Part shown: in pieces, positions 49,213 to 61,480 of the stretch
Numbering within the stretch: position 1 is the first letter of the stretch
Layout of the letters: each line of letters opens with the position of its first letter
From: Megaleporinus macrocephalus
Lineage: Eukaryota > Chordata > Actinopteri > Characiformes > Anostomidae
Assembly: GCA_021613375.1 (NCBI GenBank)
Contig: CM038718.1
Location: 41,970,212-42,034,211, forward strand
Direction: 5' to 3'
DNA length: 64,000 nt
The notes under the pieces: generated by a model
The model's input: only the letters and a program-made list of their open reading frames with translations
Told to the model about the DNA's origin: nothing
Database searches by the model: none
Program-made: the position numbers and the translations under genes

Positions 49213-49545
49213 TGATCAATAAGTGTATGTACACCAGTAAGATCTGATAAGAACAGATGTAAATAATCATACATACAATACAAAGTAACATGAATATGTT
49301 ATTGTGAGAGAAGTAGATCAGATCTTGATCCAGTTTGAAGAACAAAGTTAGGTTCCAGATTTCTCCTGGACGCCCCAGACATTGTATGAATGTGTTCAGT
49401 TCCTTCAGCAGCAAATCTTGATTTAGCTTAATGAAGTACTGAGCAGTCAAAGCAGGTATTAGATGAGAACTGATAATAATACTGGGTTGTTTAGGAGAAG
49501 CTTGGAAAGAGTTAAATACACACACTGGTGTATGGAAAAGAACTA
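49213..49545 (+). mobile_element. Dispersed repeat DR2, copy 2
   Basis: Same-orientation relative of 24821-25165, with shared 'gcagcaaatcttgattta' and 'gaacaaagttaggttccaga'. It is preceded at 49180 by 'aacactactgtgcaagtct', which may be the element's true left end. Confidence 0.8.
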
Positions 49546-49585
49546 TATATATATACAATACAAATACAGACTGTAGTCCATCTGC

Positions 49586-49587
<2 letters not shown>

Positions 49588-49624
<37 letters not shown>
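49588..49624. repeat. (AAT)n microsatellite
   Basis: About twelve AAT units. A similar run lies at about 56839-56874. Confidence 0.95.
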
Positions 49625-49626
<2 letters not shown>

Positions 49627-50249
49627 CATTGACAGTCTTTGTTTATGCACAGAGAACATCACTTGTCGTTTTCAGTAAACAGTGAGAGAAGAGAGGAGGA
49701 GAACAGGACGAGGTTCTAGTATGAGGGTAAAGACCAGAAGGCCAGATCTATTACACTTGGACTCTGAGCTGGCTAAGAGACAGGCAGATGGTGGACCGAG
49801 GATGGACCGTGTGAAGGTGAGAGAAGTGGACAGGAGCCATCTGTTTATATTAGAGTGCTCTTCACAGGTTAATGTGAGGAATAAATCCAGCTCTCAGGAG
49901 GAGAAGCCAAAGCTCAGTTCAGCCAAACGCACACACACATCAAACAGTAAGTCAAAGCTTTCACTGGGATTATGCTGTCAGCAGTCAGTACTCAGAACAC
50001 CTGCAAACAGCCAAACTACAAACTACAGCAGCACTGCTTATGTATTAGTAGAAATAAATACATTACTTACTCATAAATGTAAAAGTAAATGTATTGTGAT
50101 TATAAGAAATCTGTAGTATATACTGAATGTTGGATATTAAAGCATCAACTACCAGATATGCAGTACTTAATTACTCAGAAGTACTTTTAGTACTGATGTT
50201 TCTGACATTATTTAAAGTACTATGTTTTTAAGGCAAATGCTTGTTTCTT
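49625..50249. other. No gene recognised
   Basis: Contains a 144-residue frame (49682-50116) rich in Arg, Lys and Ser, with no recognisable domain and no supporting splice sites or homology. I do not call it a gene. Confidence 0.45.

Positions 50250-50346
<97 letters not shown>
50250..50346. repeat. (GATA)n microsatellite
   Basis: About 24 uninterrupted GATA units. Confidence 0.97.
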
Positions 50347-50351
50347 CAGTG

Positions 50352-51590
50352 GAACAGTTGTATTCTCGTGAACAGTCGTGAACAGGGACATTTCTCACCA
50401 CAGTACCAGAGTTTGATTGGTTTGTGTACTGGGACATTTCTCACCACAGTACCAGAGTTTGATTGGTTTGTGTACTGGGACATTTCTCACCACAGTACCA
50501 GAGTTTGATTGGTTTGTGTACTGGGACACTTCTCACCACAGTACCAGAGTTTGATTGGGTTGTGTACTGGGACATTTCTCACCACAGTACCAGAGTTTGA
50601 TTGGTTTGTGAACTGGGACATTTCTCACCACAGTACCAGAGTTTGATTGGGTTGTGTACTGGGACATTTCTCACCACAGTACCAGAGTTTGATTGGGTTG
50701 TGAACTGGGACATTTCTTACCACAGTACCAGAGTGTGATTGGTTTTTGAACTGGGACATTTCTCACCACTGTACCAGAGTTTGATTGGGTTGTGTACTGG
50801 GCCAGTTTTCTCAACAGTACCAGAGTTTGATTGGTTTGTGTACTGGGACATTTCTCACCACAAGACCAGAGTTTGATTGGGTTGTGTACTGGGACGTTTC
50901 TCACCACAGTACCAGAGTGTGATTGGTTTTTGAACTGGGACATTTCTCACCACAGTACCAGAGTTTGATTGGGTTGTGTACTGGGACATTTCTCACCACT
51001 GTACCAGAGTTTAATTGGTTTGTGAACTGGGACATTTCTCACCACAGTACCAGAGTTTGATTGGGTCGTGTACTGGGACATTTCTCACCACAGTACCAGA
51101 GTTTGATTGGGTTGTGAACTGGGACATTTCTCACCACAGTACCAGAGTTTCATTGGGTTGTGTACTGGGACATTTCTCACCACTGTACCAGAGTTTGATT
51201 GGTTTGTGTACTGGGCCAGTTTTCTCAACAGTACCAGAGTTTGATTGGTTTGTGTACTGGGACATTTCTCACCACAAGACCAGAGTTTGATTGGGTTGTG
51301 TACTGGGACATTTCTCACCACAGTACCAGAGTGTGATTGGTTTTTGAACTGGGACATTTCTCACCACAGTACCAGAGTTTGATTGGGTTGTGTACTGGGA
51401 CATTTCTCACCACTGTACCAGAGTTTAATTGGTTTGTGAACTGGGACATTTTTCACCACAGTACCAGAGTTTGATTGGTTTGTGTACTGGGACACTTCTC
51501 ACCACAGTACCAGAGTTTGATTGGGTTGTGAACTGGGACATTTCTCACCACAGTACCAGAGTTTGACTGGGTCATGAACTGGGAATTTTG
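50352..51590. repeat. 46-bp minisatellite, block 1
   Basis: The unit contains 'accagagtttgattggtttg', 'tgtactgggacatttctc' and 'accacagt' (46 bp), about 27 units. A stretch of about nine units around 50700-51000 is repeated around 51110-51420 with the same ordered variants (such as 'gggccagttttctcaaca' and 'accacaagacc'), showing block duplication of about 414 bp (9 x 46). Confidence 0.96.
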
Positions 51591-52714
51591 GATACCTGCT
51601 CACAGTATATCACCGCTTACAGTATCGTAATATATCACAATTGTCTACCTGTATGATGATACATGTCTTGCCCATTCATAATCCTACTGCAAACTCTGTT
51701 ACTTAAAGATTTTATCACAGTGAGAATAAACTCACTGAAGTTATAAAACTCTCCAACAATATAAAACTGAATTTTCAGCTCCTTAAATGTGACAACAGCA
51801 TTAAAGAATCTCATAATCAAAGCAGAAAAGTGGATTAAACTGCAGCAACAACCGATTTGACGGAGCCGCGGCCGCGTGCTAATGTGACTCGGTCCGGCGG
51901 GCGCGTCGCTTCTCTGCCAATTTATAACCAGCACAAAGACACACAGGCTAAATCTGCAGCTGCGGCACACGCTGGAGCCTCACGCAGCTGAAAGGCCGGG
52001 AGATAAATCTCCTGCTGCTCTTCCACGGCCACCTCCGCAGCACATTGTTGCGCTCGAAAATCTGTCTCAGTGTAATCCTCTGGATTTTTACGTCTTAATT
52101 AGGGACATAAAGAGACAGCAGGAACGAGAGGAGGACGAAGTGTTCGCTGGTACTAGCTTGATCCGGACTCCTTTCACACAGCGGTGGCACGGCGGAGGAA
52201 AGGAAGACGCCTCCGGGGCCTTCAGCTGATTACCGAGCGTGAACTTAATGACACAATGTGCTGTTTGTGCATTTATGAGGCAGGAGCCTCGTAATCCGAG
52301 CACGGATTTAATGTGGACTTATGCTTCGAGCTAAATATATCCCACTCCGGCTGAAACACGCCATTCTGTTCCCGCTTCCATGAAATTCCTAAACTTTTCT
52401 CAGTTCCGCATGGGAAATGTGAGGATGTACAGCTCGATCTAGCGGAACAGTGGCCACTCCAGAGCTCTGAGTACTCTCGAGCTCCCAGGAGTATCCTTTG
52501 CAGCGGTGCTACAGACGAGCCTCTTCTTTTAAAGGCTGGTTTTATAACTGAGACGAGGAACCACTGGAAATGTAAAGAACCTCCTCGAAATGTAAAGGTT
52601 CACAACTCAGCATATAACATATAACAAACCACTACAAAGACTAAATCTTTGATTTCCAGGAATCTTTATACAACATGTAATTACTTTCGCCTCTAAAAAT
52701 ATCCGTATTGGACA
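51591..52714. other. GC-rich unique core between two array blocks
   Basis: Non-repetitive DNA about 1.1 kb long. The part from 51840 to 52400 is GC-rich, with 'gagccgcggccgcgtgctaa' and 'gtccggcgggcgcgtcgctt'. It also carries homeodomain-like motifs such as 'gtcttaattagggac' and 'gaacttaatgacac'. ORFs (111 codons at most) look accidental. It resembles a conserved developmental enhancer or CpG-rich regulatory region; this is an inference from composition only. Confidence 0.4.
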
Positions 52715-54945
52715 CTTTTCACAATAGGACTAGGGTTTGACTGGGCCATGAACTGGGACACTTCTCATCACAGTACCAGAGTTTACTGGGCCGTGAACAG
52801 AAACACTTCTCACCATAGTACCAGAGTTTGACTGGGTTGTCAATTGGGACAGTTTTCTCAACGGTACTTGGGTTTGACTGGGTCATGAACTAGGAGACTT
52901 CTCACAACGGTACAAGGGTTTGACTGGGTTGTGAACTAGGAGACTTCTCACAACGGTACTAGGGTTTGACTGGGACATGAACTAGGAGACTTCTCACAAC
53001 GTACTAGGGTTTGACTGGGTTGTGAACTAGGACACTTCTCACAACGGTACTAGGGTATGACTGGATCTTGAACTAGGACACTTCTCACAACGGTACTAGG
53101 GTTTGACTGGGTTGTGAACTAGGACTCTTCTCACAACGGTACTAGCGTTTGACTGGGTCGTGGTCTGGAACACTTCTCACTACAGTACCAGAGTTTACTG
53201 GGCCGTGAACATAGACACTTCTCACCATAGTACCAGAGTTTGACTGGGTTGTCAATTGGGACAGTTTTCTCAACAGTACTGGGGATTGACTGGGTTGTGA
53301 ACTGGGACACTTCTCACTACAGTACCAGAGTTTGATTAGGTTGTGAACTGGGACACTTCTCACCACAGTACCAGAGTTTGATTGGGGTGTGAACTGGGAC
53401 ACTTCTCACCATAGTACCAGAGTTTGATTGGGTTGTCAATTGGGACAGTTTTCTCAACAGTACTAAGGTTTGACTGGGTCGTGAACTAGGACACTTCTCA
53501 ACAGTACTAGGGTTTGACTGGGTTGTGGCCTGGGACACTTCTCACCACAGTACCAGAGTTTGATTGGGTTGTGAACTGGAACACTTCTCACCACAGTACC
53601 AGAGTTTGATTGGGTTGTGAACTGGGACACTTCTCACCACAGTACCAGAGTTTGATTGGAGTGTGAACTGGAACACTTCTCACCACAGTACCAGAGTTTG
53701 ATTGGAGTGTGAATTGGGACCCTTTTAACCACAGCTACATGGTTTGACTATGTCGTAAACTGGGACACTTCTCACTACAGTCCCAGATTTGACTGGGTCG
53801 TAAACTGGGACACTTCTCTCCACATTACTGGGTTTGACTGGGTCATGAACTGAGACACTTTTCATCACAGTACTGGGGTTTGACTGGGCCATGAACTGAA
53901 ACACTTTTCACCTCAGGTACTAACTGGGACACTTCTCACTACAGTACTGGGGTTTGACTGGGTCATGAACTGAGACAATTCTCTCCAGAGTACTGGGGTT
54001 TGACTGGGTCATAAACTGGGACACTTCTCTCCACAGTACTGGGGTGTGACTGTGTCATAAACTGAGACACTTTTCACCACGGTACTGGAGTTTGACTAGG
54101 TTGTGAACTGGGTCATGAACTGAGACACTTTTCACCACGGTACTGGAGTTTGACTAGGTTGTGAACTGGGACACTTCTTTCCACAGTATTGGGGTTTGAC
54201 TGGGTCATGAACTGAGACACTTTTCACCACAGTACTGGAGTTTGACTAAGTTGTGAACTGGGACACTTCTCACCACAGTACCAGAGTTTGACTGGGTTGT
54301 GAACTGAGACACTTCTCTCAACAGTAACAGAGTTTGACTGGGTCATGATCTGGGACAGTTCTCTCCACAGTACTGGAGTTAGACTGGGTTGTGAACTGGG
54401 ACACTTCTCACCACAGTACCACAGTTTGATTGGGTTGTGAACTAGGACACTTCTCACAACAGTACTGGGGGTTGACTGGGTTGTGAACAGGAACACATTT
54501 CACCACAGTACCATTGTTAGACTGGGTCATGAACTAGAACATTTTTGATGACAGTACCGGAGTTTGACTGGGTTGTGAACTGGGACACTTCTCACCACAG
54601 TACCACAGTTTGATTGGGTTGTGAACTGAGACATTTTTAACCGAAGTTACATGGTTTGACTGGGACGTGAATTGGGACACTTCTCATCACAGTACCGGGG
54701 TTTAACTGGGTCATGAACTCGGACACTCTTCACCACAGTAATAGAGTTTGACAGAGTTGTGAACTGGGACACTTTTCAACACAGTACTAAAGTTTGACTG
54801 GGTCATGAACTAGGATACTTTTCACAACAGTACTAGAGTTTGACTGGGTCATGAACTGGGACACTTCTCACAACAGTACTAGAGTTTGACTGGGTCATGA
54901 ACTGGGACACTTTTTACCGTAGTAACATGGTTTGAGGAACTGAAA
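52715..54945. repeat. 46-bp minisatellite, block 2 (diverged)
   Basis: Same family as 50352-51590: 'gtttgactgggtcatgaact', 'gggacacttctcaccaca' and 'gtactggg' forms, about 48 units. Units are more diverged and variable than in block 1 ('gactgggttgtgaactagga', 'tcataaactgagacactt'). Confidence 0.93.
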
Positions 54946-55499
54946 CACAATCTCACACTGGATGCAGGAAACATAGCACTTTAGGCAAATTCTGTATTAA
55001 TGAGCCAGCAGCAGAGAGACGCTGCAACATCAGCTGTCTTTTGAAACTTCAACAGACAAAAGAAGAAGCTGATCAATAAACTCTAGCAATTAATTATGTA
55101 CATTATAAATACATAAGCAGAGAAAGAAACCTCAGTGAGACCAGTTGGAGTGGTGAGCCAGAGAAAAGTTGCTGTGTTTTGTGGTTTTCCTGCTCTCCGT
55201 TGGCGCTTATCCTCACTGCGGTGTTTAAACATGTTGGCAGATGCTGGGCTGCAGGAAAATCCCCAAAAGAAAACAAACAAGCAACAAAAAATCACTTTGT
55301 GTTTGTGCAGAGTGCAAATCAGGCCCAAAGCTAGCACAGCACTTCACTCAACACCAGTTAGGCAGCTGGCGGCTGGGGGTCTCGCGCCCTTTTCACATTC
55401 CGGGCTCATTTTAACCTCAATCACGACTTTCATATTTATAACTTTAGCTCACATAAAAGCAAAGAACGTATAGAACTGTATAGAACAGCCGTAACCACT
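54946..55499. other. No gene recognised
   Basis: A 112-residue frame (55135-55473) has no recognisable domain; nothing else was seen. Confidence 0.45.
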
Positions 55500-55624
55500 T
55501 CATCATTTTAGAATTTAGGACTATTAGCCACCTGTCTTTACACACAGTGGAATTTGACCTCCACATTTAACCCATCTGTGTGGAGAAAAAGACACATACA
55601 CACACTAGGGGGCAGTAAAGAACC

Positions 55625-55666
<42 letters not shown>

Positions 55667-56275
55667 GGGGCAGTGAAACACCCATATACACACACACTAG
55701 TAAACACACACACACTAGGGGGCAGTGAAACACCCACATACACACACACACTGGGGGCAGTGAAACACCCACATACACACACACACTAGTAAACACACAG
55801 GCTAGTGAACACACACACACTAGGGGGAGTAAAACACCCACATACACACACTAGTAAACACATACACTAGGGGGCAGTTAACACCCATCTATACACACAG
55901 TAGTGAGCACACAGACTAGGGGGCAGTGAAATACACACATACACACACACACACTAGGGGGCAGTGAAACACCCAAATATACACACAGTAGTGAACACAC
56001 ACACTAGGGGGCAGTGAAACACCCACACACACACACACACACTAGGGGGCAGTGAAACACCCACATACACACACACTAGTGAACACACACACACATGGTG
56101 AGCGGTGAGTGGTGAGCTGCCCTATCCACAGTACCCGGGGAGCAGTTGGGGGATAGGTGTCTTGCTCAAGGGCACTTCAGTTGGGTCCTGTTGGTCCAGG
56201 GGATTGAACACACAACCTTCCGGTCACAAGGCTGGTTTCATAAGCTCCAGCCCATGACTGGCCTCAACGCTGGAC
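55500..56275. mobile_element. Teleost dispersed repeat with internal CA/CACTAG expansion
   Basis: The left part has 'acatttaacccatctgtgtg'. The right part has 'acccggggagcagttggggg', 'cttgctcaagggcacttcag' and 'accttccggtcacaaggctg', all familiar from an abundant fish repeat. Between them (about 55600-56095) the short 'cacacacactag' region is expanded into a tandem array of 'gggggcagtgaaacacccac' plus CA-rich units. The family name is uncertain. Confidence 0.7.
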
Positions 56276-56308
56276 AGATTTCTCAGTTGTAATTCAAATT
56301 TTTGATGC

Positions 56309-56380
<72 letters not shown>
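56309..56380. repeat. (TA)n with inverted flanks
   Basis: About 35 TA, bordered by 'gatgcatta' and 'taatgcat', so the whole tract is a perfect inverted repeat able to form a cruciform. Confidence 0.94.
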
Positions 56381-56382
<2 letters not shown>

Positions 56383-56838
56383 GCATAAAATATAGATATA
56401 GATAATACATACTTTATTGATCCCAGAGGGAATAAATTAGAAATTAGTGAACCCAAACTTCTGAGTTAGCATGGCACAAAAGAAACGTATTTCGGGTTTC
56501 GTCTCTATTCTCAGTATTTAAAGTCATGTATAAAATGAATGTATTTTTTAATCTCAAACATGCTCACAGCTGCAAGGAGGGCATGACATCTTTAATCGGA
56601 ACATTAATCCATCACAAATCAATTCAACCAATAAATAAATAATGAAGCACATGTGCAAAAAGAAAGGCCGACATTTAACACAGAGAACCAGTTCAACAGC
56701 ACCACAACTGAGAGACTTTCTGTTCCGCATACTGACAAACAAAAGCCTGGCAGTCCTTGTTGAGCTCTTCTGTCTGGAGTACTGCTTTTACCTTATTGAG
56801 CTCAGACTCAAAATATTTCTGATAGATACAAAAATATG

Positions 56839-56877
<39 letters not shown>

Positions 56878-57244
56878 CAGACACATTGCAAACCGAATAT
56901 TAATAACAAAGAGTTCTACAAGACAACAGTTCCTAACATGGCACATACGTAAAAACAGTGTCAAGTATGAAGGAAATAATTCTTACATTGCATCTTTTTA
57001 TCGCGTCCCTGCCTGAAAATGTTGGTGTTGCACAGATTGCACTTACAATTTTTTGCTGTCATGGTCACACGGTCACACACTCTGGACTGAGTTCATGTTT
57101 CACATCTACTATGATACCCTTAACGTTTATGCATCGTTTTCAGAATGAATGTGTGTTTGATTACACAATATCAGTGATTTCTACATGTATTACTGTATCG
57201 TGACCACTGCCCAACCGCCAAGTGGTAATGGTAATCCATCTGGG
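56381..57244. other. LINE-like 3' tail motif and no gene
   Basis: 'actttattgatcccagaggg' near 56411 is a motif typical of 3' tails of some fish LINEs such as Rex-type elements (family knowledge, not searched). The rest contains short ORFs and an (AAT)n tract at 56839-56874, with no gene recognised. Confidence 0.4.
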
Positions 57245-57271
57245 GTTTACACCTGTAGCGTTACTAAGTTA

Positions 57272-57745
57272 CCAAAGTTATAACCAATCTGGTGCCCAAA
57301 TTATAACCCAACTGGAGTTCATAGTTATAACCCAACTGGGGCCTAAAGTTATAACCCAACTAGAGCCCAAATTTATAATCCAACTGGGACCCAACTTTAT
57401 AACCCAACTGGGGCCCAAAGTTATAACCCAACTAGAGCCCAAATTTATAATCCAACTGGGACCCAACTTTATAACCCAACTGGAACCCAAATTTTTAACC
57501 CAACTGGGGCCCAAATTTATAACCCAAATGGGACCCAAAGTTATAACCCAACTAGAGCCCAAATTTATAATCCAACTGGGACCCAACTTTATAACCCAAC
57601 TGGGGCCCAAATTTATAACCCAAATGGGGCCCAAAGTCATAACCCAACGTTATAAGCCAACTGGGACCTAACGTTATAACCCAACTAGGACCTAAAGTTA
57701 TATCGCAACTGGGACCCAAAATTATAATCCAACTGGGGCCCATGT
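57272..57745. repeat. 24-bp minisatellite, about 20 units
   Basis: The unit is 'ttataacccaactggggccc' plus 'aaag' or 'aaat' (24 bp), with 'ttataatccaactgggaccc' and 'aactagagccc' variants arranged in a roughly 120-bp superpattern. The unit length keeps frames open on both strands (149 and 120 residues); these are not genes. Confidence 0.95.
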
Positions 57746-58539
57746 ATCATCAATCAAAAAGCCACTACAAGCCCATGTAACAGCCCAGATGAAACCCATA
57801 TGAGGCCCATATGGACGCGTTGGCTGTGAACAGTTGGTCGTTTTGGTCAATCCAGACTTTAAGGCCTGAGTCTGTCCACTGTTTTTTTTTTTTTGAGCTC
57901 TGAAACACCTGAGGTGGTCATGAGGTTTACAGAAAGTTGGCATAATGTGACAAGACTGAAACAAAAACAAGTACAGCACACTTTCGCCTGAAGGTGCTCT
58001 ATTGCTATACTTTAGCCCAGCGGTCAGTCTTGTGCTTTTGTTTTTTTGTTTTTTGCTGTGAAAAAGCTTTTCCTGCAGAGTTTTGTCAACAGAGTCACAG
58101 TTGGGGAGAACAATCTATAAAACAATCTATATAATTCAGTGTTTGAGAGGCAAACAGAGAGATTCAGAGTGGGTTTGGTGTAAGATGTTGTTTACAGTGG
58201 TGGTGATGGGAACCAGAGGTCTCCATGTCTACAATACAAGCATACATGTTTCATTTACTATGAAACCCACCAGTGAACCTACACGAATGTTGATCATAAA
58301 GTATGAATGTTTATCATAAAATAGGAAAATAATACATTTTCCTTGGGGACTACTTTGCCTTACAGTGCTCTGCTGCATGTATCCCTCCACCATGAATGGA
58401 CTTTAAGACTTAAACCTTCTCAGGACTATCATAAACAGCGTCTCAGTCATCAGACAGTGTATTTATAACATCTACTGTAATAACTTTCTGTGAGGGAGCT
58501 TTTAGAGGTGGACGTCTGGTTCCATTCACCACCACTGTC
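57746..58539. other. No gene recognised
   Basis: Unique-looking sequence with short ORFs only. Confidence 0.5.
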
Positions 58540-58885
58540 AACAGTAAGTTCCTCTAGAACCACTCTGAATGACTTTGTTGACATCTTAACTGTTTAAATG
58601 TGTAGAACTTCTAAAGTACTTAAAAGAGAACAGAGAGCCGGTTGGCTCAATGAACCTACAGTACACATTTGATGGTTCTTCAAGGGTTCCTCAGTGAAGA
58701 ATTAGGTTCTACTGTATGTAAACCCATAAACACTGAAAGAACACCATGTCAGCTGTAGATGGTTCTATGCATCCTATATAGCACCAAAAATGGGTTCTTC
58801 TATTAACAATCATGCAAAGGGTTCCGTGAGTGTTCATGGTTTTCTATAGAACCATTTTCTTAATAAGGGAACCCTCGAAGAAGCA
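58540..58885. mobile_element. GGTTCT-rich dispersed repeat, copy 2
   Basis: 'ggttcttcaagggttcct', 'gatggttctatgcatcctat', 'tatagcaccaaaaatgggtt' and 'tctatagaaccattttctta' match the style of 6190-6860. Motifs occur in both orientations. Confidence 0.55.
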
Positions 58886-59455
58886 TCTTGAACTGTATGT
58901 ATTGTGTTGTTATATGGGCTGATAATTTCGGTTCTTATAGTTTACAGTTATAAACATGTTTTCACAACTTTGAGGGATCTCAACAAGGAACTGATCTGGG
59001 GTCAGTTTGATCTGGGGACCAAATATAAAGGACATATATACACAGTGGCACACAGTTCATCCCGGATCAGCTTCACACATAAACATTGACCGCTTTCAAA
59101 TTAAAGAGGCTTAAACGATAATAATAATTTCATTTGGCAAAGGATCTTCTGCATCTTCACCACATTCACATTCACCCGACCAAAGATGGACAGACAGAAG
59201 GTAAAACATAACATTGCACATAACATAGAACATAAATCTTATATTTGAGGCTTGATTGATAAAAAAAACATCTCAAAGAGTCTCAAACAGTCTAGATACA
59301 TCTTCCATCACCGACCTCAGGTCCTACATCACTGACCTCAGGTCCTTTCTCCAAGTGCTCGGGATGCACAGCCATAAAACGGAGGAGAAGAATGAGGTTC
59401 TGTCTGCGGAACGTTTGGAATCACCGCTCAGATTTAAATGGAATTATTAAAAGTA
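58886..59455. other. No gene recognised
   Basis: Short ORFs only. A tandem pair of about 22 bp containing 'cactgacctcaggtccttt' and 'caccgacctcaggtccta' lies at about 59308-59345. Confidence 0.5.
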
Positions 59456-60980
59456 AATATCACTGTCCACTGTATCAGCTCCACTGACCATACAGGACCT
59501 ACACTCACTGTCCACTGTATCAGCTCCACTGACCATACAGGACCTCCACTCACTGTCCACTGTATCAGCTCCACTGACCATACAGGACCTACACTCACTG
59601 TCCACTGTATCAGCTCCACTGACCATACAGGACCTCCACTCACTGTCCACTGTATCAGCTCCACTGACCATACAGGAGCTCCACTTACAGACTGTAGTTC
59701 ATCTGATTCTCTGTATACCTTATTACTCTGTTCTTTAATGATCAGGACCCCCACAGGACCACCACAGAGCAGATACTATTAGGGAGGTGGATCATTCTCA
59801 GCACTGCAGTGACAATAAGTGCTGCTGCTGGAGTGTTTAAACACTGTGTCCACTCACTGTCCACTCTATTAGACACTCCTACTACTTGCTGGTCCACCTT
59901 GTAGATGTAAAGTCAGAGACAGTAGCTCATCTGCTGCTGCACAGTTTGTGTTCTCTAGTTCTTCATCAGTGGACACAGGACGCCACCCACAGGACACTGC
60001 TGTCTGGATACTTTTGGTTGGTGGACGATTCTCAGTCCAGCAGTGACACTGAGGTGTTTAAACAGCAGCAGCACTGCTGTGTCTGATCCACTCACACCAG
60101 CACAACACACACTACTAACACAACATCACCACCATGTCAGTGTAACTGCAGTGCTGAGAATGACCCACCTTCCCAATAGTATCTGCTCTGTGGTGGTCCT
60201 GTGGGGGTCCTGATCATTAAAGAACAGAGTAATAAAGTATACAGAGAATCAGATGAACTACAGTCTGTAAGTGGAGGTCCTGTATGGTCAGTGGAGCTGA
60301 TACAGTGGACAGTGAGTGGAGGTCCTGTATGGTCAGTGGAGCTGATACAGTGGACAGTGAGTGGAGCTCCTGTATGGTCAGTGGAGCTGATACAGTGGAC
60401 AGTGAGTGGAGCTCCTGTATGATCAGTGGAGCTGATACAGTGGACAGTGAGTGGAGGTCCTGTATGGTCAGTGGAGCTGATACAGTGGACAGTGAGTGGA
60501 GCTCCTGTATGGTCAGTGGAGCTGATACAGTGGACAGTGAGTGGAGCTCCTGTATGGTCAGTGGAGCTGATACAGTGGACAGTGAGTGGAGCTCCTGTAT
60601 GGTCAGTGGAGCTGATACAGTGGACAGTGAGTGGAGGTCCTGTATGGTCAGTGGAGCTGATACAGTGGACAGTGAGTGGAGGTCCTGTATGGTCAGTGGA
60701 GCTGATACAGTGGACAGTGAGTGTAGGTCCTGTATGGTCAGTGGAGCTGATACAGTGGACAGTGAGTGTAGGTCCTGTATGGTCAGTGGAGCTGATACAG
60801 TGGACAGTGAGTGGAGGTCCTGTATGGTCAGTGGAGCTGATACAGTGGACAGTGAGTGGAGGTCCTGTATGGTCAGTGGAGCTGATACAGTGGACAGTGA
60901 GTGGAGGTCCTGCATGGTCAGTGGAGCTGATACAGTGGACAGTGAGTGGAGCTCCTGTATGCACAAAACATTATTGTTAA
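59456..60980. mobile_element. Complete palindromic foldback element
   Basis: The left arm is a 45-bp array (59459-59686) followed by 'cttacagactgtagttcatc', the 'acccccacaggaccaccac' segment and the core. The right arm is the inverse: 'ggtggtcctgtgggggtcct' at 60192, 'gatgaactacagtctgtaag' at 60252, then the inverted 45-bp array to 60960. The centre carries 'caccttgtagatgtaaagtc' and 'cactcacaccagcacaacac'. It has no coding capacity. The arms contain different numbers of units (about 5 and 15), so they expanded independently. Confidence 0.85.
60271..60960. repeat. 45-bp minisatellite in a foldback element, copy C right arm
   Basis: About 15 units reading 'gtggaggtcctgtatggtca' plus 'gtggagctgatacagtgga' plus 'cagtga', the reverse complement of the arrays at 14410 and 26990. 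The left-arm array at 59459-59686 has about five units. Frames of up to 275 residues are repeat translations. Confidence 0.97.
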
Positions 60981-61014
60981 CATGTGTTACCTGCAACTTG
61001 CACTTTATGGCACA

Positions 61015-61235
61015 CATAACATTTTATTAACTTTTTTTAAATTTAACTTTAATTTAATTTTATTTTATTTTATTTCTACCTACAATATTTTATTATACTT
61101 CATATATTTTGTATATTTTTTATTTCATTTTGTTATCTTTATCTATTGGTGAATGGAGGAGCAGCAAAGTAAGAATTTCATTGTACAGTGTAACTGTCTG
61201 TTTTTGCTGTATGACAATAAAACTCTTGAATTTAT
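61015..61235 (+). mobile_element. LINE-like 3' end fragment
   Basis: A T/A-rich stretch is followed by 'aagaatttcattgtacagtg', 'tgctgtatgacaataaaact' and 'cttgaa', a 3'-terminal sequence common to fish non-LTR-type repeats. This is identified from general knowledge, not a search. Confidence 0.5.
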
Positions 61236-61329
61236 TAAATATCAAGTCGTGGCTATCCAAAGAAAAACATTCATCTCCAAATTTGTCGATTTTTATTTTT
61301 CGATATCATTTGAAAACGACAGCTGCTGT

Positions 61330-61480
61330 TTATAATGTTTCTAAATCTCATGATGAATGGACCAATAGAAATGCTCCAAAATAGCTTGGAAATACGTCTG
61401 GTTCCATTGACTTACATTAAAAGTGAGACAGTTTTTGGCCTCTCCTGTAAAGTTGTGTTTTTGGGGATACTTGTTTTTCT
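61330..61480. mobile_element. Dispersed repeat fragment
   Basis: 'ggaccaatagaaatgctcca' and 'gtctggttccattgacttac' resemble a repeat common in fish genomes and the fragment at 13025-13090. Confidence 0.45.

Noticed and set aside
49682..50116. 144-residue Arg/Lys/Ser-rich frame
   Set aside because: No recognisable domain; its C-terminal part runs into AT-rich sequence. Not enough to call a gene.
57222..57671. 149-residue frame with an Ile/Thr/Gln/Leu/Gly/Pro repeat
   Set aside because: 24-bp repeat translation; the opposite strand is also open.
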